Of a DNA stretch of 64,000 bases, positions 10,207-18,587 are shown one piece after another. Made by a program: the position numbers and the translations under genes. The notes under the pieces are model-generated. The model was given only the letters and a program-made list of their open reading frames with translations, made no database searches and had not been told where the DNA came from. The stretch is taken from assembly GCA_903928055.1 (NCBI GenBank), contig CAIYPG010000026.1:1-64000 (forward strand). Reading direction: 5' to 3'. Within the stretch, counting starts at the first letter, position 1; every line of letters begins with the position of its first letter. This DNA comes from an uncultured beta proteobacterium. GTDB taxonomy: Bacteria > Pseudomonadota > Gammaproteobacteria > Burkholderiales > SG8-39.

Positions 10207-10971
10207 ATGACCGATCAGATCACGGGCAGCAAGACACCGGGCAGGCGCATGGAAGGCCGGCGCGTCATCGTCACCGGAGCAGCGTCGGGCATCGGACGCG
10301 CAACCGCGCGGCTGATGGCGCGCGAAGGCGCAAAGCTCGCGCTGTTCGACATTAACGAAGCCGGTCTCTCCCCCGTGGCGAAGGAAACCGGCGGCATCGC
10401 GATCCTCTGCAACCAGACCGACAGCGCGGCCGTGGACGCCGCCGTCGCAAAAGCCGTCACCGCGCTCGGCGGACTGGATGGCCTTGTCAACACCGCCGGC
10501 ATCATCATCAGCGGCAACCTCGCCGCCACCACCGATGACATCTGGCGCCGCGTCGTCGAGACGAACCTGTTCGGGCCGTTCTATCTCTGCCGCGCCACCA
10601 TGCCGCACCTGCAAAAAACGAAGGGGGCAACGGTCGTGAACCTCGCCTCCGGCGCGGCGCTGGTGCCGAACTCCGGGTCGCTTTCGTACGCCGCATCAAA
10701 AGGTGGCATCGTCGGGATGACCAAATCACTGGCCATGACCTGCGCGCCGAATGTGCGCGTCAATGCCATCGCGCCGGGCAGCGTCAATACGCCGCTCATC
10801 ACCGACCGCAACGGCGGAAAAATTCCCGCAGGTACCGCCGAACGCTATGCGCTGAAGCGCGTGGCCGAGCCCGAGGAAATTGCCGACGCCATCCTGTTCC
10901 TGAGCTGCGTGGAATCATCCTTCGTGACCGGATCAACACTGGCCGTGGACGGCGGACGCACGTTCCACTGA
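10207..10971 (+). CDS. short-chain dehydrogenase/reductase (SDR)
   Basis: A 254-residue classical SDR. It has the cofactor motif VTGAASGIGRATA, the NTAG-type motif (LVNTAGI), catalytic Ser in VVNLASGAALVPNSGSLS, and YAASKGG with the catalytic Tyr and Lys, followed by VNAIAPGSVNTPL. The C-terminus ends TGSTLAVDGGRTFH. The start at 10207 is chosen because GCGGAGGAA lies 6-13 bases upstream; an in-frame TTG 36 bases earlier is less likely. Asp in LALFDINEAG after strand two suggests NAD rather than NADP. Substrate unknown. Confidence 0.92.
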   Translation: MTDQITGSKTPGRRMEGRRVIVTGAASGIGRATARLMAREGAKLALFDINEAGLSPVAKETGGIAILCNQTDSAAVDAAVAKAVTALGGLDGLVNTAGIIISGNLAATTDDIWRRVVETNLFGPFYLCRATMPHLQKTKGATVVNLASGAALVPNSGSLSYAASKGGIVGMTKSLAMTCAPNVRVNAIAPGSVNTPLITDRNGGKIPAGTAERYALKRVAEPEEIADAILFLSCVESSFVTGSTLAVDGGRTFH

Positions 10972-11033
10972 TCTGTCGTGGACGCAAATTCGCCACTCCC
11001 GAGCAAGCAGGAGACAACAGCCCTTTCCATGCC

Positions 11034-11147
11034 GTCATTCCCGCGAAAGCGGGAATCCAGGGTCTTTTGTCGAACGTCGCTGAACCCCACTTGGCCGTTC
11101 CTCGAAACTTCGCCTTGCTTCGCAAGGCTTGTTTTCGCGGGGATGAC
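11034..11147. repeat. dRS3-like composite repeat, full copy
   Basis: It begins with GTCATTCCCGCGAAAGCGGG and AATCCAGGG (identical to 6245-6273) and ends with the inverted terminus TCGCGGGGATGAC at 11135-11147. About 70 bases between the ends contain a CGAAGCAAGG/CCTTGCTTCG palindrome. It lies between the convergent SDR and flavoprotein genes and may end transcription from both sides. Confidence 0.7.
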
Positions 11148-11152
11148 AACCC

Positions 11153-12535
11153 CTAAACCAGCGGCTTCAACTCCCCCAGCACCGTCGGCAACAGCTCCGA
11201 CACGGTCGGATGGATATGCACCGCGCGCTGCACCGTGGTGTAAGGGGCTTTCGCATACATGGCATCGATGAGGCAGTGGATCGCCTCGTCGCCGCCGGTG
11301 CCGAGTATGGACGCGCCGAGGATGTGCTTCGTTTCGGCATCGACCAGGATCTTGATGAAGCCCTGCGACTCGCCCTTCTCCACGGCACGGCCGACGCGCG
11401 TCATGGGGCGCGTGCCGATCAGCGCCTTGCGGCCTGACTTGCGCACCTCGTCCTCGCCCATGCCCACGCGTCCCAGCGGCGGGTCGATGAACAGGCCATA
11501 GCAGGTGATGCGATCACTCAGCGTGCGCCCCGAGCCGCTCACCACGCCGTTCAGCAAATTATCTGCGATGATTTCGTAGTCGTTGTACGAGGTATGCGTG
11601 AAGGCACCGCGGCCGTTGCAGTCGCCCAGCGCCCAGATGCCGGGCACGTTCGTGCGCAGTTCGTCATCGACCGAGATGTAGCCGCGTGCATCGGTCTTCA
11701 CGCCGGCCTTGTCCAGGCCAAGGTCGCCGGTGTTCGGCACGCGCCCCACGGCCAGCAGCAGGTGCGAGCCCGCCACTTCGCGGCCGTCGGCGAGCGTCAC
11801 CACCGTGTTTCCGCCACGCTTTGCCACGGACATCGACCCGGCGTCCAGTTCCACCACCACGCCTTCGTTCTTCAGGATGTCGAGCACGCCCTTCGACACA
11901 TCGGCGTCCTCACGCGCAATCAGGCGCGGGCCCTGCTCGATCACGGTGACGCGGCTGCCGAAGCGCCGGTACATCTGCCCGAACTCCAGGCCGATGTAGC
12001 TGCCGCCGATGATGATGAGGTGCTCGGGCAGGAAGTCCACGTCCATCATCGTGGCGTTCGTGAGGTAGTCCACCGTGTCGATGCCGGGAATTTGCGGCAC
12101 CAGCGCGCGCCCGCCGACATCGATGAAGATCTTCGCCGCCTCCAGCACCGTGTCATTGACCTTCACGGTATTCGGCGAGGTGAAGCGTGCATGGCCCTGG
12201 ACCACGGTGAGGTTCTTCGTGCCGCGCAGCCAGGTCTCGACGTTCTGGTTGGACTGCCCGCTGATCCGGTCCTTGCGCGCCTTGACGCGCTTCATGTCCA
12301 CCGTGACCTCACCTGAAATCGACACGCCGTATTCGGCACCGCGGCGCGCGAGGTGCGCCGCGTAGGCGCTGGCCACCAGCGCCTTGGTCGGAATGCAGCC
12401 GGTATTCACGCAGGTGCCGCCGAACAGCCCGCGCTCGATGATCGCCACCTGCATGCCGCTGGCCGCAAGCTTCACCGCCAGGGCCGGTCCAGACTGCCCC
12501 GTTCCGATCACAATTGCGTCGTAGACTTTATTCAT
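11153..12535 (-). CDS. FAD-dependent pyridine nucleotide-disulfide oxidoreductase (mercuric reductase/RclA-like)
   Basis: A 460-residue class I flavin disulfide reductase. The FAD motif VIGTGQSGPALA is followed by the redox-active pair in GGTCVNTGCIPTKALV, then the NAD(P) motif IIIGGSYIGLEFG, the second FAD motif VPGIWALGDCNGRGAFTHTS, and the dimerisation domain ending AVHIHPTVSELLPTVL, whose His-Pro/Glu pair is catalytic in the family. There is no N-terminal HMA domain and no C-terminal Cys pair for mercury transfer, so mercury reduction is doubtful; a role in oxidative or hypochlorite stress like RclA is an alternative. It diverges from egtD. Confidence 0.9.
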   Translation of the reverse strand: MNKVYDAIVIGTGQSGPALAVKLAASGMQVAIIERGLFGGTCVNTGCIPTKALVASAYAAHLARRGAEYGVSISGEVTVDMKRVKARKDRISGQSNQNVETWLRGTKNLTVVQGHARFTSPNTVKVNDTVLEAAKIFIDVGGRALVPQIPGIDTVDYLTNATMMDVDFLPEHLIIIGGSYIGLEFGQMYRRFGSRVTVIEQGPRLIAREDADVSKGVLDILKNEGVVVELDAGSMSVAKRGGNTVVTLADGREVAGSHLLLAVGRVPNTGDLGLDKAGVKTDARGYISVDDELRTNVPGIWALGDCNGRGAFTHTSYNDYEIIADNLLNGVVSGSGRTLSDRITCYGLFIDPPLGRVGMGEDEVRKSGRKALIGTRPMTRVGRAVEKGESQGFIKILVDAETKHILGASILGTGGDEAIHCLIDAMYAKAPYTTVQRAVHIHPTVSELLPTVLGELKPLV

Positions 12536-12887
12536 TTCTGTCTCGATTCTTGAAATTGATCATTATTTATCCGCCAACGGGAGGCTTTCGTGAGCCCGTG
12601 CTCCCTGCATCAGTCGGGCCAGGGACCGCGGCCTTACGAAACTTCAGCCTTCTGCAAGAAAAGCAAACCATACGCCCGGCACGACGTCTGCGTAATGAAT
12701 TTGCAATTTCCCCGACGAATGAAGATGCGATGCACAAAACACGCTTCACTGCATCGAAAAACGAAAAAACAATGACGAATCAGTCAATAAACCGGTGAAT
12801 TGCGCGTCAATCGGCCACGATGATGTTGAGTCGCGATGTCGAATCACCGCAAGCCGCGCACATTCACACACAAACTGCAGGGGATTT
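12536..12887. other. divergent intergenic region between flavoprotein gene and egtD
   Basis: This 352-base region is clearly richer in A and T than its surroundings and must hold both divergent promoters. An ACGGG/CCCGT hairpin lies near 12571-12593. I could not place a convincing -35/-10 pair, riboswitch or small gene. Confidence 0.4.
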
Positions 12888-13943
12888 ATGCAACAAAAAC
12901 CTGTTATTTTTGCCAACCCCATTGCAGAAACGGGAACAACCATGACGCGTCCGGCCATTCGCAGCAACGCGGTTAGCAATCCGGCCAGCAACACCACTGC
13001 AAGGAATCCTCACGACCAGGCCCGCGACGAAATCACCACGGGCCTCAATGCGCACCGTGCCTTCGTCTCGCCCAAGTACCTCTACGATCCGCTCGGCTCG
13101 CGGCTGTTCGAGGCCATCACCGACCTGCCCGAGTACTACCCGACCCGCACCGAACGCGCGATCTTTGCGCAGCACGCCGCCGACATGGCGCGTGCTGCAG
13201 GCACGGGCTCGACCTTCATCGACCTTGGCGCCGGCAATTGCGAAAAGGCGCGCAGCCTGTTCGATGCCTTTCGTCCGGAGCAGTATGTGGCGATCGACAT
13301 CTCGGCCGACTTCCTCGATGGCGCACTCGAGACGCTGCGACGCCAGTTCCCGGCCATGGACATCCAGGGCCTGGGGATGGACTTCTCGGCAGGCCTCGAC
13401 CTTCCCGCCACGTTGAACGCCCACCGGCGCCTGTTCTTCTATCCGGGATCGTCCATCGGCAATTTCCCGCCCTTGAGCGCACTCGCCCTGCTCACCGACA
13501 TTCGCCGGCATTGCAGCGCCAGCAGCAACGACATGCCGGGTGGGGGACTGCTGATCGGCTTCGACCTTGTGAAGGACACCACCGTGCTGGAGGCTGCCTA
13601 CGATGACGCGCTCGGTGTCACCGCGGCCTTCAACCTGAACCTGCTGAACCACCTGAACGCGCTCATCGGCAGCAACTTCAACGTGCGCGACTGGCGCCAT
13701 CGCGCAGTGTTCAACACGCGGCTGTCACGCATCGAAATGCACCTTGAGGCCAAACGCGACCTCGTCGTCGCCTGGCCCGATGGCGTGCGCGCCTTCCGCG
13801 AAGGCGAGGGCATTCACACCGAGAGCAGCTACAAGTACACCCTGCCGGAAATTCGCGGCCTGCTGATGCAGGCGGGCTTTCGCGACGTGCGCACCTGGAC
13901 GGACGACGCCGGTTGGTTTGCCGTCTGTCATGCCGTAATCTGA
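12888..13943 (+). CDS. egtD: L-histidine N-alpha-methyltransferase EgtD
   Basis: A 351-residue SAM-dependent enzyme of the EgtD family (first step of ergothioneine synthesis: histidine to hercynine). Diagnostic segments are FVSPKYLYDPLGSRLFEAI, LPEYYPTRTERAIF, the SAM motif FIDLGAGNCEKARSL, FYPGSSIGNFPP, and IHTESSYKYTL carrying the histidine-binding Glu/Ser pair. GCAGGGGAT precedes the ATG at 12888; a second ATG at 12942 would remove 18 unconserved residues and is also possible. It is followed 31 bases later by egtB, making a two-gene operon. No egtA, egtC or egtE is adjacent. Confidence 0.95.
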   Translation: MQQKPVIFANPIAETGTTMTRPAIRSNAVSNPASNTTARNPHDQARDEITTGLNAHRAFVSPKYLYDPLGSRLFEAITDLPEYYPTRTERAIFAQHAADMARAAGTGSTFIDLGAGNCEKARSLFDAFRPEQYVAIDISADFLDGALETLRRQFPAMDIQGLGMDFSAGLDLPATLNAHRRLFFYPGSSIGNFPPLSALALLTDIRRHCSASSNDMPGGGLLIGFDLVKDTTVLEAAYDDALGVTAAFNLNLLNHLNALIGSNFNVRDWRHRAVFNTRLSRIEMHLEAKRDLVVAWPDGVRAFREGEGIHTESSYKYTLPEIRGLLMQAGFRDVRTWTDDAGWFAVCHAVI

Positions 13944-13974
13944 TCACGCCGAAACCTGAACGAGCGAGACCCTG

Positions 13975-15258
13975 ATGCTTCGCGAACCATCGATGGAATC
14001 CCGCTCGGTGCGGGCGGATCTCGCTGCCCGCCATGCCGGCGTGCGCGAACGCACGGCGCAACTTGCCGTGCCGCTTTCGGCCGAGGACTGCTGCGTGCAG
14101 TCCATGCCCGACGCAAGCCCGGTGAAATGGCACCTCGCGCATACCACCTGGTTCTTCGAGACCTTCCTGCTGGAAAAATACGAACCGGAGTTCAAGCCCT
14201 GGCGGCCCGAATTCCGCGTGCTGTTCAATTCCTATTACAACGGCGTCGGCGACAAACACCCGCGGCCGCAGCGCGGCCTGCTTACACGGCCGACGCTGGA
14301 CGAAGTGACGGCCTATCGCCGCAACGTCGATGAACGCATGCAGGCGCTGATCGCCAACCTGTCCGGTGATGAAGCGGTGCGCGATCTGGTGATCCTCGGC
14401 CTCAACCATGAACAGCAGCACCAGGAGCTGATCCTCACCGATGTGAAGCACCTGCTGTCGCTGAATCCGCTGAAGCCCGCGTACTCCGGTGCGCTGCATG
14501 CACCGGAGCCGACAGGCGCCAGTGCGCCGGCCTGGATTCCGCACGACGGCGGCATCTTCACCATGGGCTACGAAGCCAATGCAAACGAGGGCTTCTGCTT
14601 CGACAACGAACTGCCGCGCCACGACGTGCTGCTGCGACCGTACCTCCTCGCCTCGCGCCTTGTGACGAACCGCGAGTACATGGCCTTCGTCCTGAGCGGC
14701 GGCTATCGCGATGCCGCGCTGTGGCTCTCGGAAGGCTGGGACTGGGTCCGCGCAAACGGCATCACGCATCCGTTCTACTGGTCGGAAGGTGACGGTGCCT
14801 GGAGCGAATTCACGCTGGGCGGCATGGCGGCACTCGATCCCGATGCGCCCGTGTCACATGTATCGTATTTCGAAGCCGATGCTTTCGCGCGCTGGTCCGA
14901 ATCGCGCCTGCCCACTGAAGCCGAATGGGAACACGCCGCCGCGCGCTGTGTGATTGAAGGCAATTTCGCCGACAACAATGTGTTGCGGCCGCTTGCCTCG
15001 AACCGTGAAGGCCTCGCGCAGATGTTCGGCGACCTGTGGCAATGGACGGCGTCGAGCTACGCGCCCTACCCCGGCTATCGTCCCGCCGCCGGCGCGATCG
15101 GCGAGTACAACGGCAAGTTCATGGTGAACCAGTACGTGCTGCGCGGCGGCTCCTGCGCCACCCCGCGCGACCACATCCGCGCGAGCTACCGCAATTTCTT
15201 TCCGGCGACGGCACGCTGGCAGTTCTCCGGTATCCGTCTCGCGCGCGACACCGGATAG
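13975..15258 (+). CDS. egtB: ergothioneine biosynthesis sulfoxide synthase EgtB
   Basis: A 427-residue non-haem iron enzyme that uses oxygen to join hercynine to a cysteine-containing thiol. The N-terminal DinB-like domain gives the three-histidine iron site: HLAHTTW and LNHEQQHQELILTD. The C-terminal formylglycine-generating-enzyme-like domain runs from IPHDGGIFTMGYEAN to the end, with LPTEAEWEHAAAR and LRGGSCATPRDHIRASYRNFFP. Length is normal. Because egtA and egtC, which make and trim gamma-glutamylcysteine intermediates, are absent nearby, free cysteine may be the co-substrate as in type II EgtB; that is inference. Confidence 0.94.
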   Translation: MLREPSMESRSVRADLAARHAGVRERTAQLAVPLSAEDCCVQSMPDASPVKWHLAHTTWFFETFLLEKYEPEFKPWRPEFRVLFNSYYNGVGDKHPRPQRGLLTRPTLDEVTAYRRNVDERMQALIANLSGDEAVRDLVILGLNHEQQHQELILTDVKHLLSLNPLKPAYSGALHAPEPTGASAPAWIPHDGGIFTMGYEANANEGFCFDNELPRHDVLLRPYLLASRLVTNREYMAFVLSGGYRDAALWLSEGWDWVRANGITHPFYWSEGDGAWSEFTLGGMAALDPDAPVSHVSYFEADAFARWSESRLPTEAEWEHAAARCVIEGNFADNNVLRPLASNREGLAQMFGDLWQWTASSYAPYPGYRPAAGAIGEYNGKFMVNQYVLRGGSCATPRDHIRASYRNFFPATARWQFSGIRLARDTG

Positions 15259-15268
15259 CATCTGGTTT

Positions 15269-15384
15269 AGCTCCCTCCCTTGCGAAGCGGGGTTAAGGCA
15301 GGCGTTTCGACAGCTTGCCGCCCGCCTGTCGAACGGCATTCCGGTGCAACGGAATGCGCGCACTGCAAGGGGGTTGGGGTGGGG
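15269..15384. repeat. intergenic repeat element, family B
   Basis: It runs from CTCCCTCCCTTGCGAAG to GGTTGGGGTGGGGGCG and contains inverted pairs such as GGCATTCCG/CGGAATGC. Reverse-complemented, the segment CCTTGCAG-T-GCGCGCATTC-C-GTTGC recurs with few changes at 38754-38778 inside the start of cobA. The rest of the egtB-pilA gap holds the pilA promoter. Confidence 0.6.
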
Positions 15385-15493
15385 GCGTTAAATGGTGGTA
15401 GATGCCACTTCACCCGTCCCCACACCAAAAACGTGCACTTTTCCTCCTGAATGACGCTGTCATACGCCGCCATTAGCGCATGGGGCAGTACGA

Positions 15494-15510
15494 TTGGCCA
15501 AGTTTTTGCA
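15494..15510 (+). promoter_or_regulatory. sigma-54 promoter of pilA
   Basis: TTGGCCAAGTTTTTGCA has GG at 15496-15497 and GC at 15508-15509, exactly the 10-base spacing between GG and GC of a -24/-12 promoter. It lies 52 bases before pilA, as expected for pilin genes activated by PilR. Confidence 0.75.
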
Positions 15511-15561
15511 CGGGAAATTTTGCGCAAGAGAACCAACCATTGACCTGAAAAAGGGAATTTC

Positions 15562-15978
15562 ATGAAAACCATCCAGAAAGGCTTCACCCTGATCGAACTG
15601 ATGATCGTCGTTGCGATCATCGGCATTCTGGCCGCCGTTGCGCTGCCGGCCTATCAGGACTACACCGTCCGCGCCAAGGTTTCGGAACTGATCCTCGCAG
15701 CCTCCAGCGCCCGCACTGCGATCGCCGAGAAGCTGCAGGCTGATCCAGCCGCGACCGCGTCGATGGGCACCGGCGTCACGATCAATGTGGTCGGCAAAGT
15801 GGCCACCGCCAACGTGGATGATGCGGGCATCATTTCGGTGACAGGCAGCACCGCCAGCACCTCGACGGGCCAGGCCGTGACCCTCACAGTCACCCCGACC
15901 GCGAACACCACCACGGGCACCATCACCTGGTCCTGCGCCGGCGTGCCTGCGAAGTACATGCCTGCGACCTGCCGCTAA
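15562..15978 (+). CDS. pilA: type IV pilin major subunit
   Basis: A 138-residue type IVa prepilin. The leader MKTIQKG is followed by [27 protein letters not shown]: prepilin peptidase cuts after Gly7, Phe is methylated, and Glu5 of the mature protein is present. The C-terminal part is short and rich in Thr, Ser and Ala, with a disulfide pair ([16 protein letters not shown]) forming the D-region loop. A sigma-54 promoter lies upstream and an intrinsic terminator downstream, so it is a single-gene transcript. The last 180 or so bases are copied in a silent cassette at 18.4 kb. Many Ser/Thr residues make it a plausible glycosylation target of the adjacent OGT-like gene. Confidence 0.96.
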   Translation: MKTIQKGFTLIELMIVVAIIGILAAVALPAYQDYTVRAKVSELILAASSARTAIAEKLQADPAATASMGTGVTINVVGKVATANVDDAGIISVTGSTASTSTGQAVTLTVTPTANTTTGTITWSCAGVPAKYMPATCR

Positions 15979-15997
15979 GCCGGTTTCTCGTTTCAAG

Positions 15998-16021
15998 AAA
16001 ACCCGCTTCGGCGGGTTTTTT
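15998..16021 (+). terminator. pilA terminator
   Basis: AAAACCCGC, loop TTCG, GCGGGTTTTTT. The same hairpin, with one loop variant, recurs at 18559 and 20194. Confidence 0.9.
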
Positions 16022-16309
16022 GTAGCCTGCCTCCAGCACCCCTGCGACGGAATGATGACACGCCGCATCTCTGCGAGTGATGGCGGGCCGCAATATCGGC
16101 AAAATGAGCCGGCCTTTCAATATTGGGAATAGCGATGTGTCACTGGACCCATTCAGGTCGTTGCACGAATCCGGCACAGGGGGTTAAACACATAGTATCC
16201 AAAGGCAGTTACCAGCCGATTTTCGCACCTCTGAGAATCTGAATTCCGAAGTGAGCGACGATGGCTATTTTTAATCGTTTGGCAGGACTTTTTGTCTTTA
16301 TAATCCGAT
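16022..16309. other. spacer between pilA and the glycosyltransferase gene
   Basis: It is richer in A and T than its flanks, with no gene recognised. One open segment, ATG at 16261 reading MAIFNRLAGLF..., resembles the amphipathic starts of pilus-linked glycosyltransferases but ends at a TGA at 16372; it could be the true start of the next gene, separated from it by a second frameshift. Confidence 0.3.
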
Positions 16310-18257
16310 GTGCTTCTCTCCCTCATGCAGTCGCTTCGCGGCCGCTTCTACAGGCGGAGGACAGTCGTTTTTGACCGCGAATTTCTTCGCGCCATGGCAT
16401 GGTTCGAAGAAGGCAAGACAGCAGAAGCTGAGGAACTGTCATTCGAACTCGAGAAAAATCTTGAAACACGTCACCACGCCTTCTATCTTCAATCACTGAT
16501 TGCCAATCATCGCGGTGATCGCCCGCTGGCTCTTTCCCGCATCCTTGAGGCCATTGGCGTAAAGCCCACGGAGCCTGTGTACTGGCTGCGAGCCGCCGAA
16601 TTGGCCTTTGTACTTGGGGACTTCAACTCAAGCGCAGCGCGCTACGACCAGTTGCTTGCGCTCACAGACCAGCCTTTCAGCGCCGATCCCTATCTGCTTT
16701 TCGCTGCCGCGGGTGCCATGCAGTGCAGCGGCAAAGCTTCACGGGCGATTGAATTGCTTGAGCAGGCAGTGGCGATCCGGCAAGATTTTCCAGAAGCACG
16801 CGCCAACCTCGCGGTGCTGCTGCAAGTCGGCGGGGACTCAGCGCGCGCGCGCACACATGGACCATGTGTTGCGTATCTCACCATCACCCTCCGCGCAGCT
16901 GCGGCGGGCTTTGATGCTGCCCCTTATTTCCGGTTCCAATGCCGACATTGAAGCCACTCGGGAGACGCTGTCGCAGGAACTGGATGAATTGCTGGCCATG
17001 CCAGGCATTGAGTTTCCTGACCCTAACCGGGAAATAGGCCTCACGGCTTTTACACTCGCCTACCATGGCCGGAATGACGTCGATTTGATGGGCAAGCTTG
17101 CGCAGGTCATACGCCGCGGATATTCGGCTGCAGCCAGATCACTGGATCGCATGCCCAGGCGCAAAGGGATACCGGCCGGAAGGATTCGGGTTGGATTTGT
17201 ATCGACCCATTTCTACAACCATTCCATTGGCAGGGCATTCCACGGCTTTATTCATGATTTGCCGCGTGAGAAATTCGAAACCTGGGTATTTTCCATTGCA
17301 GCTCCCAAAGGTGACGCGTGGGCGGAAACGATTCGCGCCAGCAGTGAACGCCATGTGGCGCTGGCCGATGACGTCGACGCGATTCGAATGGCGATCGAAT
17401 CGGCACAACTGGACATCCTCATATTTGCCGATCTGGGAATGCATCCCACCACTTATTTTCTGGCGTACTGGCGCATGGCGCCTATCCAGATGGTGCTTTG
17501 GGGCCATCCGGTCACCAGTGGCATCGACTCGGTGGATTACTACATTTCCTCAAGCCAGCTTGAATCAGCATCGGCACAGGCACATTACTCTGAAACGCTG
17601 CTGCGACTCGATGGCTACTTCCTGCCTCGCTACGTACAACCTGTAATGGAAGGCAAGGCAAAGTCTCGAGCCGAGCTGGGACTATCCGAGGATGTTCACA
17701 TCTATCATTGCCCGCAAACCCTGTTCAAGATGCATCCGGACTTTGATTTCGCCTTGAGAAGCATCCTGGACCAGGACGCAAAGGCTGAGATCCATTTGCG
17801 GGAGTCGACTCCTCAGCAGATGCTGTCTCTTCGGGAACGCTTCAAGCGTACTCTGGCAGGGCATGCGACGCGTGTTCGATTCATCGGCACTGTTTCGAAC
17901 AGTGAGTTTCTGAATCGAATGGCAGTGGCGGACGCAGTCCTTGATCCCTTTTACTTTGGCGGCTGCAACTCCTCAGCGGAAGCTCTTTCGGTTGGCGCCC
18001 CACTTGTATGTTTGCCGGGATCGAGCCTTGGAGGAAGATTCACTCTGGGGTTGTACAAGGAAATGGACCTGGAGTCATCTGTCGCCACTTCGAGTGAAGA
18101 ATATGTTGCTTTCGCATTGCGCCTGGGGCGGGATGCTGACTACCGTGCGGATCTCAGTGAAAGAATCAAGGAGCGCGCTGCAGCTCTCTTTGAGAGGCCA
18201 GATGCCGGCAAACATCTGGGGGACGAATTGCTGAGGGTGATCGAGCTTGCCAGATAG
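16310..18257 (+). pseudogene. SPINDLY/O-GlcNAc transferase-like TPR glycosyltransferase, frameshifted at a GC tract (inactive or phase-OFF)
   Basis: Two frames make up one protein. The first (16310 to about 16852) encodes TPR-type helices, e.g. ALSRILEAIGVKPTEPVYWLRAAELA and AIELLEQAVAIRQDFPEARANLAVLLQ. The second (about 16851-18257) continues AHMDHVLRISPSPSAQL and gives a GT41 catalytic region: RIRVGFVSTHFYNHSIGR, VLWGHPVTSGIDSVDYY, HCPQTLFKMHPDFD and FYFGGCNSSAEALSVGAPLV. The join falls in (GC)6ACACA at 16841-16857; two extra bases there restore DSARARAHMDHVL. COG3914 proteins attach sugars to Ser/Thr; the pilin next door is the likely target. Start is uncertain: GTG 16310 and ATG 16325 both lack a clear ribosome binding site. 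A sequencing error at the tract is the alternative. Confidence 0.8.
16841..16857 (+). repeat. dinucleotide tract at the frameshift point
   Basis: GCGCGCGCGCGCACACA: six GC units followed by ACACA. One more dinucleotide unit would join the TPR and catalytic frames of the surrounding gene. Such tracts are prone to slipped-strand change. Confidence 0.8.
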
Positions 18258-18365
18258 TTCTGGGATGACAATCGGCGCAGATCATTCTCAATTCTGGCCA
18301 GAGACCATGTTCGACAAAGGCGGAGCTTCGCACCCTGTCCGCCCCCCCTGCTTCCAGACCCACAC

Positions 18366-18581
18366 CCGCGTCACAATCAAAGTGGCCACCGCCAACGTGG
18401 ATGATGCGGGCATCATTTCGGTGACAGGCAGCAGCGCCAGTACCTCGACGGGTCAGGCCGTGCCCCTCACCGCCCCCCGACCGCGAACACCACCACGGGC
18501 ACCATCATCGGGTCCTGCGCCGGCGTGCCTGCGAAGTACATGCCCGCAACTTGCCGCCAAACCCGCTTCGGCGGGTTTTTT
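18366..18581 (+). pseudogene. promoterless 5'-truncated pilin cassette (silent copy of the pilA 3' end)
   Basis: Bases 18379-18433 are identical to pilA 15796-15850 over 55 positions, and similarity continues through the disulfide-loop codons (TGCGCCGGCGTGCCTGCGAA) and the terminator hairpin. The copy has no leader, no conserved N-terminal helix, no start and no promoter. Compared with pilA it lacks ten bases near its left end, has a one-base loss in CTCACCGCCCCCCGACCG that shifts the frame, and lacks the stop plus the following spacer, joining the last codons straight to the terminator. It cannot make pilin but could donate sequence to pilA by gene conversion. Confidence 0.85.
18559..18581 (+). 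terminator. intrinsic terminator copied with the pilin cassette
   Basis: AAACCCGC, loop TTCG, GCGGGTTTTTT; the same hairpin as after pilA. It ends 7 bases from the stop of the leftward gene that follows and may serve both directions. Confidence 0.85.
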
Positions 18582-18587
18582 ATTGCG

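Noticed and set aside
11153-12535. Naming the flavoprotein merA
   Set aside because: The CVNTGC active site is shared by the whole disulfide reductase family; the C-terminal vicinal cysteines and HMA domain of mercuric reductase are absent and no mer genes are nearby.
12560-12640. Possible SAM/SAH-type riboswitch between the flavoprotein gene and egtD
   Set aside because: GC-rich pairing is present, but I could not match it to any known riboswitch core on either strand.
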